A stretch of DNA of 64,000 nt, from NCBI RefSeq assembly GCF_015694405.1, contig NZ_JADQDB010000002.1, positions 372,001 through 436,000 on the forward strand, read 5' to 3'. Of the stretch, positions 44,282-51,492 are shown in pieces. This DNA is from Pelagibacterium limicola (lineage in GTDB: Bacteria > Pseudomonadota > Alphaproteobacteria > Rhizobiales > Devosiaceae). The notes beneath the pieces were generated by a model. That model did not search any database, was not told the origin of the DNA, and worked only from the letters and a program-made list of their open reading frames with translations. Position 1 is the stretch's first letter; every line of letters starts with the position of its first letter. Position numbers and translations under genes: made by a program.

Positions 44282-44334
44282 ATACACATTTTTGTGTCGA
44301 TTTTCCTTGTTACCGACACAAAAATGTGTATACT
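44282..44334. promoter_or_regulatory. hicAB / primase divergent promoter with 18-bp inverted repeat
   Basis: Arms 44282-44299 and 44314-44331 are a perfect 18-bp inverted repeat with a 14-bp spacer. Each arm is itself a dyad ACACA-TTTT/AAAA-TGTGT, so two copies of one operator face each other. A sigma70-like promoter for hicAB overlaps it: TTGTTA at 44307-44312, 16-bp spacing, TATACT at 44329-44334. HicB or the HicAB complex is the natural ligand, and because primase transcription starts on the other side, it may be affected too. Confidence 0.75.
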
Positions 44335-44364
44335 CAAATTCATCGGAACGGGGGAACGAAAGGA

Positions 44365-44568
44365 ATGCGCAGAAACGATCTGATCCGAGCCCTCCGCGCC
44401 TACGCCAGAAAGCGCAACATCGAGTTCTGGGTGGATGAAAAGAAGGGCAAGGGATCGCACTACCGGGTGAAAGTCGGAACCGAGTTGACCACAATCCAGT
44501 CCGACCTCAACCCACCGAGAATTCAGCGAATTCTCAAGCAACTCAAGATCGACCCCGCCGATATCTAG
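44365..44568 (+). CDS. hicA: HicA toxin (mRNA interferase)
   Basis: A 67-residue dsRNA-binding-fold toxin. The catalytic His32 lies in GKGSHYRVKVG; basic N-terminal helix (RRNDLIRALRAYARKRN) and C-terminal ILKQLKIDP complete the fold. HicA cleaves mRNA and stops growth when HicB is lost. The ATG at 44365 follows AAGGA. It is transcribed against all surrounding phage genes, typical for a toxin-antitoxin module carried as cargo, active in the prophage state. Confidence 0.88.
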   Translation: MRRNDLIRALRAYARKRNIEFWVDEKKGKGSHYRVKVGTELTTIQSDLNPPRIQRILKQLKIDPADI

Positions 44569-44576
44569 GCGGGGTC
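44551..44576 (+). terminator. Hairpin at the hicA 3' end
   Basis: Perfect 9-bp stem GACCCCGCC / GGCGGGGTC with an 8-base loop that includes the hicA stop, followed by TTTC. It is terminator-like but has only a short U-tract, so it may act as an attenuator or RNA-processing element between toxin and antitoxin cistrons. Confidence 0.6.
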
Positions 44577-44601
44577 TTTCGCCCGCCACAGGATTGATTG
44601 G

Positions 44602-45036
44602 ATGATTGAAATGTATGGACCCTACCCACTCTCCTTTACCGCTGAGGACGGCGATATCGTCGTGCGCAGCCGGGATTTTCCAGAGCTTCTGACCGCCGGC
44701 GGCACCGAAGCCGAAGCGCTCGAGCTGGCCGAGGACGCCCTGGTCGTGGTCGTGCTCGGCCGACGCGGCGACGGGAGCCCTTTGCCCAAGCCGTCGCGTC
44801 CCGAAGCGGGCGAACAGCTCGTCTACCTGCCCGCCGCCGTTGCCGCCAAGTTGGCCGTCCTCGACGCCTTCGAGGCGGCCGGCATCAGCAAGGCCGAGCT
44901 CGGTCGGCGCCTGGGCGTGGCTGTCAACGAGGTACAGCGCATCCTCGATGTCGACCATAAGACCAAGCTCAATCGCCTGGAGGCCGCCGCCCGCGCACTT
45001 GGTGTGCGATTGATCGTAAGCGCCGAAGCGGCCTGA
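44602..45036 (+). CDS. hicB: HicB antitoxin with C-terminal DNA-binding domain
   Basis: A 144-residue antitoxin. The N-terminal partial RNase H-like fold (PLSFTAEDGDIVVRSRDFPE, then TEAEALELAEDALVVVVLGR) neutralises HicA; the C-terminal helix-turn-helix (KAELGRRLGVAVNEVQRILD and LEAAARALGVRL) binds the operator. The two paired dyads upstream of hicA are the expected target. It begins at ATG 44602, 33 bp after hicA. Confidence 0.88.
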   Translation: MIEMYGPYPLSFTAEDGDIVVRSRDFPELLTAGGTEAEALELAEDALVVVVLGRRGDGSPLPKPSRPEAGEQLVYLPAAVAAKLAVLDAFEAAGISKAELGRRLGVAVNEVQRILDVDHKTKLNRLEAAARALGVRLIVSAEAA

Positions 45037-45062
45037 CTGGGCTGTCGCGGAGGGTATGCAAA

Positions 45063-45227
45063 TCATGGCGCGCCCTCCGCGATTGCGGCAGCGATCGCCG
45101 ACCGCGCCTCAACAGGAACCGCATAGCCGCGCCCCCAGACCGTGCTGAAATCGATGCCCTTGGGCCGGAGTTTCGTCCGGACCTTGGACATCCAGACATC
45201 GCCAAAGAGAAACGGCTGCAGTCTCAA
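45063..45227 (-). CDS. 54-residue CtrA-like recognition-helix/wing fragment
   Basis: TTG start at 45227 overlapping the stop of the helicase-methyltransferase gene (TTGA), stop at 45063-45065. The product contains FGDVWMSKVRTKLRPKGIDF and VWGRGYAVP, clearly related to IVDVWVSKLRRKLNPLGITF and WGRGWSL of the phage protein at 50386-50790 and to the end of the CtrA winged helix. Only the recognition helix and wing are present; the first helices are missing. It may be a decoy, a dimer-only DNA binder, or a remnant. The overlap favours real translation. Confidence 0.6.
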   Translation of the reverse strand: MRLQPFLFGDVWMSKVRTKLRPKGIDFSTVWGRGYAVPVEARSAIAAAIAEGAP

Positions 45228-47863
45228 GCCACGGCCTCCCCGCTCTCTTCCCTGACCGGCTCGGCAAAGTCGAAAAGCCCCGGCATGGCCATGTCCCGCG
45301 CCGCCGCCTCGACATAGGTGCAGCCGTCAAGGAAATAGGCCGGGTTGAGTTCGACCCCCACGCCCTTGCGCTTGGCCCTGATCGCCCGGTACGGCACCGT
45401 CATCAGCCCCGCGAACGGATCAAACACCGTCTCCCCGGGCTCCGAATATTGCGCGATGGCCCTATCGACCAGGTCGAACTGCAGCGGGCAGAGATGCATT
45501 TCTCGGCCCTTGGCCGATTGCAGCGTGTTCATGGTCAACATGCGGGTGATGTCGGTCCACACCCCAGGATCGGGTGAGTGCGTGGGCAGCAGCATGAAGG
45601 TCGAGGGCAGCGCCCCGCGCTCTTCCAGCGCCTCGGCGATTTTGACGTGGTGTTCGAAATCATAGACCACCGAGAGGCTGTATTCCCGCCACACCTTGAA
45701 GATCACATTGGCGTCGAGGCCTAAAATTTCTTCCGGTGCCAGCAGCCGGTCCCCGCTCGATCGCCGGTATCCATGCGCATCGAGCTGCCAGCGCGCCCGC
45801 GAATAGCCCGGCCCGCTCCATTTCCCATCGCCAAGATGCTCGCGCTTGGTCTTTTTGACCTTTTTATCGGCATAGCCATCGGAACGATCACTCGGCGGCT
45901 TCCTGAAATGGAGGAGATATTCGGGCATCCCGTTGCCCATCCGGCTCCCGTCCTTGCACTGCTCGGACCAGCCCAGCCGGTATGTCTGGTTGTTTTCCCG
46001 CACAACATCGGTGGTCACCGGCACGCGCGAGAGAAAGGCAAAGCCGTGACGCTGGAACCGGGCAATGCAGTCATCGGAAAACGGGTAAACCGTCTGGAAG
46101 CCCAGCCCGTTGATCCCGCCCGGCACAATCCTGTCCTTGACATGGATCGCCGCCACCCGGCCCGGCGCCAGCACCCGCAACAGTTCGGGGATCAGGAAAT
46201 CCATCTGGCTCCAGAAATGCTCATTGTCGTCGGTGTGCCCGAAATCAGCGTAGTTCGGCGAATATTCATACTGGGTCGAGAACGGGATCGATGTGACGAT
46301 CAGGTCGACGCTGTCGGCGTCCATGCGGCTCGTTTCCTCGACACAATCATTGTTGACCAGCCGGAAATTCTCACCCCTGACCTCGATCCTCTCGACGCCC
46401 ATGGCGCGCTTGAGACTCTCCGCCATCGCGCCCTCATTGAGCCCGTATTTGCGGATGATGTCCGTCATGATGGCCATCTGTTCCTCGTGCCTTCTCCACT
46501 TGGCGACAAGCACATCGCGCACCGGGCGCTCGGCCTCGGTGTAGATGAGGTCGAGCCGCACCGTGCTGGTTTGCAGGAAGCGCTGGATGCGGTGCACCGC
46601 CTGGATGAAATCGTTGAACTTGAACCCGATGCCTAAAAAGATCGCCCAGGCGCAATAGCGCTGGAAATTGCAGCCCGACCCCGCGATCACCGGCTTTGCC
46701 GCCAGCTCTTGGATCTTGCCATCGGAGAAATCGATGATCGTCTGCTCGCGGATATCGAGATCCTGTGAACCGTAAACGCTGGCAACGCCGGGAATGGCCT
46801 TCTCGATCGCCTCGCGCTCGGCTTCAAGATCATGCCAGATCAGCCGGTGGGCGTCAGGGTCCTCATTGCGCAATGCCATGAGCTTGTCGATCCGCCCGGC
46901 AAGGCTGTCGCGCTTTTCCCGCGCCGCGTCGACCAGCGATGCCGCCGCATTGCGCAGCAACCGCCCCTGCCCCGATTTTTCTTCCCCCGCCGTCGAGTGA
47001 TCGGCAGGGATTTCATGCCAGTTGATGACCATGTCGGGCAGTTCATAGCCCTCATCGGAAAACCCGAGGTCCGAGGGCTTCTGGACGAACAGCCCCCAGC
47101 TCGCCACCCACAGCCAGAATTCGCGCTCCTTGTGCGGATGGATGGTGAGCTGGTCGGCCTTTTCCGAATTGCGCTTGAAGAACCGCGTCTTGGCCTGCCC
47201 GATATCCATCACCTCGAGGAATGCCGAATAGGCCAGCAATTCGATATATTGATTGGGTGAGGGCGTTGCCGTGGCGACGAATTTGAACGCGATCCCGTCA
47301 AAGAGCCGCATGAACTCGCGGAACGTCTTGCTCCCGCCGAACCCGCGCAGGCACGATGCCTCGTCGAGGGTCGCGGCATCGAATTCGCGCGGATCGATCT
47401 TGCCGTCGCGCACGCTCTCGTAATTTGTGATGTAGAGCCCATCCGGCCCCGCCGCCTCGCTCGTGCGGATGAAGCTGATGGCGATGATCCGGCGCGGATC
47501 CTCGGCAATCCATGCCGCCAGCGCTGCCCGCTGCGCGTCAGTGATGCGCGGGTGAACACCCGTATTGAGCAGTTCGGCATCGCGCTTGAATTCCTGCCGC
47601 ACCCCGAGCGGGGCGACGATCAGCCCGCGCCCGCCTGCCCGCATGGCGACGAGCCGCATGATCTCGAGCTGGATCACCGTCTTGCCCAGCCCGAATGCTG
47701 CAAACACCGCCCGCCTGCCGCCCCGGCACGCCCATTTGACGATGGCCCGGTGATGGCCGAGAAGGATCGGGTTGATCTCTTCGTCGGCCACATCGAACCC
47801 CGCCTTGGGCGCCATGGCGATCTTGGCTTCGAGGAACTGGCGATAGGTGAGCGGGAGATTCAT
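45224..47863 (-). CDS. Helicase-DNA methyltransferase fusion
   Basis: An 879-residue two-part protein. Residues 1 to about 500 form an SF2 (SNF2-like) helicase: FGLGKT at 57-62, LDEASCLRGFGG as motif II, VATATPSPNQ as motif III and AVHRIQRFLQTSTVRLDLIY as motif VI. The C-terminal part is an N4/N6-type methyltransferase with DLIVTSIPFSTQYEYSPNY in the place of the S/D-PP-Y motif and FDPFAGLMTVPYRAIRAKRK as the SAM-binding motif. It would methylate DNA, protecting it or changing regulation. SIPF instead of the usual SPPY/F is a variant also known from phage homologues. Coupled to both neighbours. Confidence 0.83.
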   Translation of the reverse strand: MNLPLTYRQFLEAKIAMAPKAGFDVADEEINPILLGHHRAIVKWACRGGRRAVFAAFGLGKTVIQLEIMRLVAMRAGGRGLIVAPLGVRQEFKRDAELLNTGVHPRITDAQRAALAAWIAEDPRRIIAISFIRTSEAAGPDGLYITNYESVRDGKIDPREFDAATLDEASCLRGFGGSKTFREFMRLFDGIAFKFVATATPSPNQYIELLAYSAFLEVMDIGQAKTRFFKRNSEKADQLTIHPHKEREFWLWVASWGLFVQKPSDLGFSDEGYELPDMVINWHEIPADHSTAGEEKSGQGRLLRNAAASLVDAAREKRDSLAGRIDKLMALRNEDPDAHRLIWHDLEAEREAIEKAIPGVASVYGSQDLDIREQTIIDFSDGKIQELAAKPVIAGSGCNFQRYCAWAIFLGIGFKFNDFIQAVHRIQRFLQTSTVRLDLIYTEAERPVRDVLVAKWRRHEEQMAIMTDIIRKYGLNEGAMAESLKRAMGVERIEVRGENFRLVNNDCVEETSRMDADSVDLIVTSIPFSTQYEYSPNYADFGHTDDNEHFWSQMDFLIPELLRVLAPGRVAAIHVKDRIVPGGINGLGFQTVYPFSDDCIARFQRHGFAFLSRVPVTTDVVRENNQTYRLGWSEQCKDGSRMGNGMPEYLLHFRKPPSDRSDGYADKKVKKTKREHLGDGKWSGPGYSRARWQLDAHGYRRSSGDRLLAPEEILGLDANVIFKVWREYSLSVVYDFEHHVKIAEALEERGALPSTFMLLPTHSPDPGVWTDITRMLTMNTLQSAKGREMHLCPLQFDLVDRAIAQYSEPGETVFDPFAGLMTVPYRAIRAKRKGVGVELNPAYFLDGCTYVEAAARDMAMPGLFDFAEPVREESGEAVA

Positions 47864-49767
47864 GCGACCGCCTCGCCGCGCTGATCGGCATTGACCGCCA
47901 GGTCGGCGCAATTCGCCGCGACGATCGCTTCGGCCAGCGGCGGGCAAACCGAATTGCCGCAGCACGAGCCCTGCACCGTCATTGAGAGCTTTGAGCCGTC
48001 GGGACGGCGGTCGATGATGTAGGAATCGGGAAAGCCCTGCGCCCGGAACCGCTCGCGCGGGGTCAGCATCCGCATGCCGATATCGGCAATAGCATATGTC
48101 TCGCCGTCGATATCGAGCGTCACCAGTCCCATCCGAGGCTTGGTCGACAGGGTGTGCATCGGATCATCAAGTTCCGACCACTGACCCCCGGTGCCGTAAT
48201 ATTTTGTCAGGAACCCCGAGATCAGCGCGGCATGATTGCCCTGCGCCGAGAGCGTCCGGATCGGCTCGTCGGCTGGCGCAGCGCGCCTTTCGCTGCCCCG
48301 CATGTTTTGCAGGTGCGCCGCGATTACGCTCTGCTGCGACCCTTTCGCAGTCACAGTCGAGATTGGTTCATTTGCCGATCGTGCTGGCTGACCTGGGTGA
48401 GACCCTGCCGTATGCTGGGCAAGGAACGCGGCGACGACGCCAAATTTCGGCGCACCGGCCATTACGGTATCGACCGGTTCATCCGCCCCGCTGCCCACAC
48501 CGTTTTGGGTGAAGCGCGAAAGGTGAACGGCGGCTAACACCCCTTCATTTCCGCCCGGAACCACAGTAGCTGCTGGAACTTCGACCGAGCGTGTTCTTGG
48601 CGCTTGGCCTTCGCGCTCCTGATATCGGGGCACCAGATATGGCGCGATGACGGCATGACTACCGGCCGTCGTTTGTGTGCGCAGAGGATCCTCGACGCTG
48701 TTGATCCCGTTCCGGGCCGCAGCACTTGCCATGTCCGTCCGCACGACAGCGGGAACGATGATCGCGTTCTGATCTTTCGGGCTTGCCGTGATGGTGTGCA
48801 TCGGCTCATCGGCCGCGCGATTGGACCCACCATGCTGCGCGGCCGTGACAACAGGCATCACCAGCCCCCAGGCATCGCGCGCCGCCGCCACTGTATGGGC
48901 AGGCTCGTCTATGCTCTGGCCCCGGAAATGCTCCCCACCATGATTGGCAACGACGATGAAGGGCTTTTTCGCCTCCAGCACATAGCGCACCACGCCCCGC
49001 GCGATCCGGGTCATCGTGGCATCGGCTAGCGGCCGCACCGCACGCAGGCCGTACTTGGCCATGATTTCTTCGGACGTCTCGAAGATCGAGGGGCATGGCA
49101 GCGACCAGTCGATGATCTCGGCGGCCGTCCTGTATGGCAGCAACTTGCCCTGCGCGATCAGCTTGGCGTCCTCGGGCTTTTTCGGGTCGCCATGTGTGCG
49201 CTTGGGCCACACGATCGGCTTGCCGTCGCGCCGGGCGATCATGAAGAACCGCTTGCGGATGGTCGGCGCGCCATAATCGCAGGCGCGCAGCTCGCGCCAT
49301 TGCACCTTGTACCCGGCCTTTTTCAGCCGCCGCGTCCACTCCTCGAAGGTGTGCCCGCGCAATTCGATGATGGGCTTGCCATCATCATAAAGCGGTCCCC
49401 ATGTGCGGAATTCTTCGACATTCTCGAGGATGATGACGTCGGGCTTGGCTTCCTCGGCCCAGCGCACCACGACCCATGCAAGGTCGCGGATATTGCGGTC
49501 CATCGGCTTGCCGCCCTTGGCCTTGGAAAAATGCTTGCAGTCCGGCGAGGCCCAGAACAGCCCGACCGGCCTGCCCTTGGTCACCTCGAGCGGCGCGACA
49601 TCCCAGATATTGCTGTCCAGATGAACCGTGTTGGGATGGTTGACCTCGTGCATGGCCAGCGCGTCGGCGCTGTGATTGATCGCATAATCGGGCGAGCGGC
49701 CCAGCGCCATTTCAATGCCTGTCGAAGCACCCCCGCCACCGGCAAAACTGTCGATGATCAGCTTCAT
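47860..49767 (-). CDS. C5-cytosine DNA methyltransferase with tandem-repeat insertion
   Basis: A 635-residue enzyme. Motif I IIDSFAGGGGASTGIEMALG at 4-23, catalytic Cys77 in ASPDCKHFS, ENV at 115-117 (motif VI), RACDYGAPTIRKRFF at 161-175 (motif VIII) and GNSVCPPLAEAI at 604-615 (motif X). Between VIII and IX, residues 286-545 contain eight units of about 35 residues, each with a DEP-x-x-T core (for example ADEPMHT, ADEPVDT, ADEPIRT). That region should include or replace the target recognition domain. ATG at 49767 overlaps the gcrA-like stop. Start upstream of this is a shadow. Confidence 0.9.
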   Translation of the reverse strand: MKLIIDSFAGGGGASTGIEMALGRSPDYAINHSADALAMHEVNHPNTVHLDSNIWDVAPLEVTKGRPVGLFWASPDCKHFSKAKGGKPMDRNIRDLAWVVVRWAEEAKPDVIILENVEEFRTWGPLYDDGKPIIELRGHTFEEWTRRLKKAGYKVQWRELRACDYGAPTIRKRFFMIARRDGKPIVWPKRTHGDPKKPEDAKLIAQGKLLPYRTAAEIIDWSLPCPSIFETSEEIMAKYGLRAVRPLADATMTRIARGVVRYVLEAKKPFIVVANHGGEHFRGQSIDEPAHTVAAARDAWGLVMPVVTAAQHGGSNRAADEPMHTITASPKDQNAIIVPAVVRTDMASAAARNGINSVEDPLRTQTTAGSHAVIAPYLVPRYQEREGQAPRTRSVEVPAATVVPGGNEGVLAAVHLSRFTQNGVGSGADEPVDTVMAGAPKFGVVAAFLAQHTAGSHPGQPARSANEPISTVTAKGSQQSVIAAHLQNMRGSERRAAPADEPIRTLSAQGNHAALISGFLTKYYGTGGQWSELDDPMHTLSTKPRMGLVTLDIDGETYAIADIGMRMLTPRERFRAQGFPDSYIIDRRPDGSKLSMTVQGSCCGNSVCPPLAEAIVAANCADLAVNADQRGEAVA

Positions 49768-50270
49768 GCCGCCACCCGCCTTTCCGGCGCCGGAAGCGAT
49801 ATCTCGAGATGGGTCGCGCAATAGGTGTGATGGCCATCCCGGGCGGCGTTGCAGAACAGCGTCTCGCCCGCCGGCCCGTCCACCGGCCAGCAACACCCGG
49901 TGCGCTCGAGCAGCGGGACAGGCGCGGTGCCGTGGAGTGGTGCCCATGCCGCCGAGCGCAGCAGCCTGATGCCCTCGGCATCGGTGCAGGCCTGCTTGAT
50001 GCCGCGCGGTGTTTTCTGGGCCACGGGCTTTGCCGCGACCGATGCCGCTTGCGGCCTGGCCGGGCGCTTTCGCGCGATTTCCGAGCGCTTGCGCTTGGGC
50101 GTGCTCTGGGCGGCGGCGCGCTTTGGCAGCTTGAGCCGGTGCACCTTTCCGATCACGGCCATGCGCGTAACCCCGCCCAGATGCGCGGCGATCTCGGCGG
50201 CCGAAAGGCCTTCGGCCCACATATGCGCAAGCGTCTTGACGCGCCCTTCCGTCCAGAATGCGGCACTCAT
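49764..50270 (-). CDS. Phage-encoded GcrA homologue
   Basis: A 168-residue protein. The N-terminus WTEGRVKTLAHMWAEGLSAA and HLGGVTRMAVIGKVHRLKL is the GcrA DNA-binding helix-turn-helix; the C-terminus keeps CCWPVDG, FCNAA and YCATHLEI, the cysteine/histidine signature that contacts sigma70 in GcrA. Host GcrA activates promoters with methylated GAnTC sites during S phase. The middle (about 50-100) is a basic, flexible linker. It overlaps the membrane peptide stop (TGATG) and the methyltransferase start (ATGA). This looks like a full-length, intact regulator. Confidence 0.88.
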   Translation of the reverse strand: MSAAFWTEGRVKTLAHMWAEGLSAAEIAAHLGGVTRMAVIGKVHRLKLPKRAAAQSTPKRKRSEIARKRPARPQAASVAAKPVAQKTPRGIKQACTDAEGIRLLRSAAWAPLHGTAPVPLLERTGCCWPVDGPAGETLFCNAARDGHHTYCATHLEISLPAPERRVAA

Positions 50271-50386
50271 CAGGCCAGCCCTCCGATGATGATGAGAATG
50301 AAAGCGATCGCGCCGGCCGTGGCGCAGCCTGCCGCTATCGCAAGGATGGTTTGAGCCCATCTGTCCGCGAGCGCGCCCCTCCGCAT
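50270..50386 (-). CDS. 38-residue membrane peptide in the early operon
   Basis: ATG at 50386, TGA at 50270-50272, overlapping both neighbours by single-base TGATG junctions. The peptide is MRRGALADRWAQTILAIAAG followed by a hydrophobic stretch ending FILIIIGGLA, a single membrane span with a basic N-terminus. Translational coupling on both sides argues it is made. Function unknown. Confidence 0.6.
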   Translation of the reverse strand: MRRGALADRWAQTILAIAAGCATAGAIAFILIIIGGLA

Positions 50387-50790
50387 CAGGCCATCTCCCG
50401 CCTGCCGAGAGAGTCGAGCGCCGCACGGCCCGCATGGGTCAGCGACCATCCCCGGCCCCAACTGGTGAGAAAGGTGATGCCCAAGGGATTGAGCTTGCGC
50501 CGGAGCTTTGACACCCACACATCGACGATCTTGGGATCGGGCGCATCCTCGCGGTCGAGATAGATCGCCATCATGGCCTGTTCCCGCGACACCTGCTTGC
50601 GCGCGATCATCATGCGCAACAGGGCCGTTTCGTTTCGCGTCAGTTCCGGCAAGCCATCCGGCAGCGGTTCTTCCCCCTCGAGCTGGCCGCGCAACTGCCG
50701 CACCGTCTCTTCGAGTTCGTCGACCCGGGCGCGCAGGCGCTGATTGTCCTGCTGGTAGAATTCAACCGTGAACCTGTCCGCCGATTGCAT
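50386..50790 (-). CDS. CtrA-like DNA-binding protein lacking a receiver domain
   Basis: A 134-residue protein. Residues about 8-40 form a coiled coil (FYQQDNQRLRARVDELEETV), replacing the receiver. Residues about 48-125 are an OmpR/PhoB-type winged helix: LTRNETALLRMMIARKQVSR, then PKIVDVWVSKLRRKLNPLGI and TSWGRGWSLT. The recognition helix is very close to KIIDVFICKLRKKL of CtrA, which binds TTAA-N7-TTAA sites. Without a receiver it would be active regardless of CckA signalling and may dimerise through the coiled coil. Similarity is read by eye, not by search. Confidence 0.72.
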   Translation of the reverse strand: MQSADRFTVEFYQQDNQRLRARVDELEETVRQLRGQLEGEEPLPDGLPELTRNETALLRMMIARKQVSREQAMMAIYLDREDAPDPKIVDVWVSKLRRKLNPLGITFLTSWGRGWSLTHAGRAALDSLGRREMA

Positions 50791-50792
50791 GG

Positions 50793-51032
50793 TTAAAACT
50801 CCCCCAGCACCTTGACGCCGGGATTGACCCGGTTGTTGTGGCCATCGTCCCGCATCACTTCGGTGTCGAACGCATCGAGCGCGGCCCGCAGGCGCGGCAC
50901 ATCGGCGATGGACAGATTGAGCTTGCCCTGGAACCCCAGTTCCATTTCGAACCGGTGCGCCCCATTGGGATCGAGCCGCGCAAGCGCGGGCATCGGGTCG
51001 GGGCTGATATGGATCGGCAGCGAGCGCGGCAC
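50793..51032 (-). CDS. Phage hypothetical protein in the early operon
   Basis: A 79-residue protein starting MPRSLPIHISPDP, with RFEMELGFQGKLNLSIADVP and a C-terminal NNRVNPGVKVLGEF. No known motif. The GTG at 51032 follows GGAGGG, whereas the GTG at 51047 has no site before it; either is possible. Two bases separate its stop from the CtrA-like gene, so it belongs to the same operon. Confidence 0.55.
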   Translation of the reverse strand: MPRSLPIHISPDPMPALARLDPNGAHRFEMELGFQGKLNLSIADVPRLRAALDAFDTEVMRDDGHNNRVNPGVKVLGEF

Positions 51033-51158
51033 CTCACAGCCCTCCACAAAGAAACTGGCCGGGCCGACGGATCGGGGGAAACCCGCGGACCCGGCCAGAG
51101 TGTGCGCGCTGGAGGTGTGCGCGCAGGGAGGAGAGGGTGAAAGCTCTGACTGTGAGGC

Positions 51159-51398
51159 TCATTCTGCCGCCGCCAAATTTTGGCGCTCCCAGCCAAGGCG
51201 GCAATCGTGCATGTCCTGCGGCGTCACTTCGCCATTGGTGGCATCGAAGATCGCCTGCACCACCGTTGCCGGGGGACGGCGTTCGCCAGTCTCGAATCGC
51301 TGCAGGTCGCGCGCCGGGTTGCTACCGGAAAGGCCGATCATCGAGGCCATATCCGCAAGCGTCAGTTGCCGTTCTTTGCGCCAGTCAATTAGTTTCAT
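51159..51398 (-). CDS. Cro-like helix-turn-helix regulator
   Basis: A 79-residue protein with LIDWRKERQLTLADMASMIG and the HTH continuing LSGSNPARDLQRFETGERRP. It diverges from the S24 repressor gene across three operator dyads, the genetic position of Cro. It is the first gene of the minus-strand early operon. A promoter with TTGACA (51435-51430) and GCTATA (51412-51407) on the minus strand lies upstream, and operator 1 overlaps its -10. Confidence 0.8.
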   Translation of the reverse strand: MKLIDWRKERQLTLADMASMIGLSGSNPARDLQRFETGERRPPATVVQAIFDATNGEVTPQDMHDCRLGWERQNLAAAE

Positions 51399-51407
51399 AT
51401 TCTAGAT

Positions 51408-51483
51408 ATAGCCGCAACGGCTACTTAACTGTCAAGCGCAAAATAGCCGCTAAGGCTATGACAGGCGTAGCCACGCAGGCTAT
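51408..51483. promoter_or_regulatory. Right-type operator region: three 17-bp dyads between divergent regulators
   Basis: ATAGCCGCAACGGCTAC (51408-51424), ATAGCCGCTAAGGCTAT (51443-51459) and GTAGCCACGCAGGCTAT (51467-51483) share the pattern RTAGCC-N5-GGCTAY. Dyad 1 overlaps the -10 of the cro-side promoter. Dyad 3 overlaps the promoter of the repressor gene: ATGACA at 51458, 17-bp spacing, TATAAC at 51481-51486. This is the lambda OR arrangement with three sites. The repressor is the expected ligand. Confidence 0.87.
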
Positions 51484-51492
51484 AACCGGGAA

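Noticed and set aside
49768-50220. N-terminal extension of the C5 methyltransferase
   Set aside because: Out-of-frame shadow of the GcrA-like gene; the canonical motif I begins at the ATG 49767.
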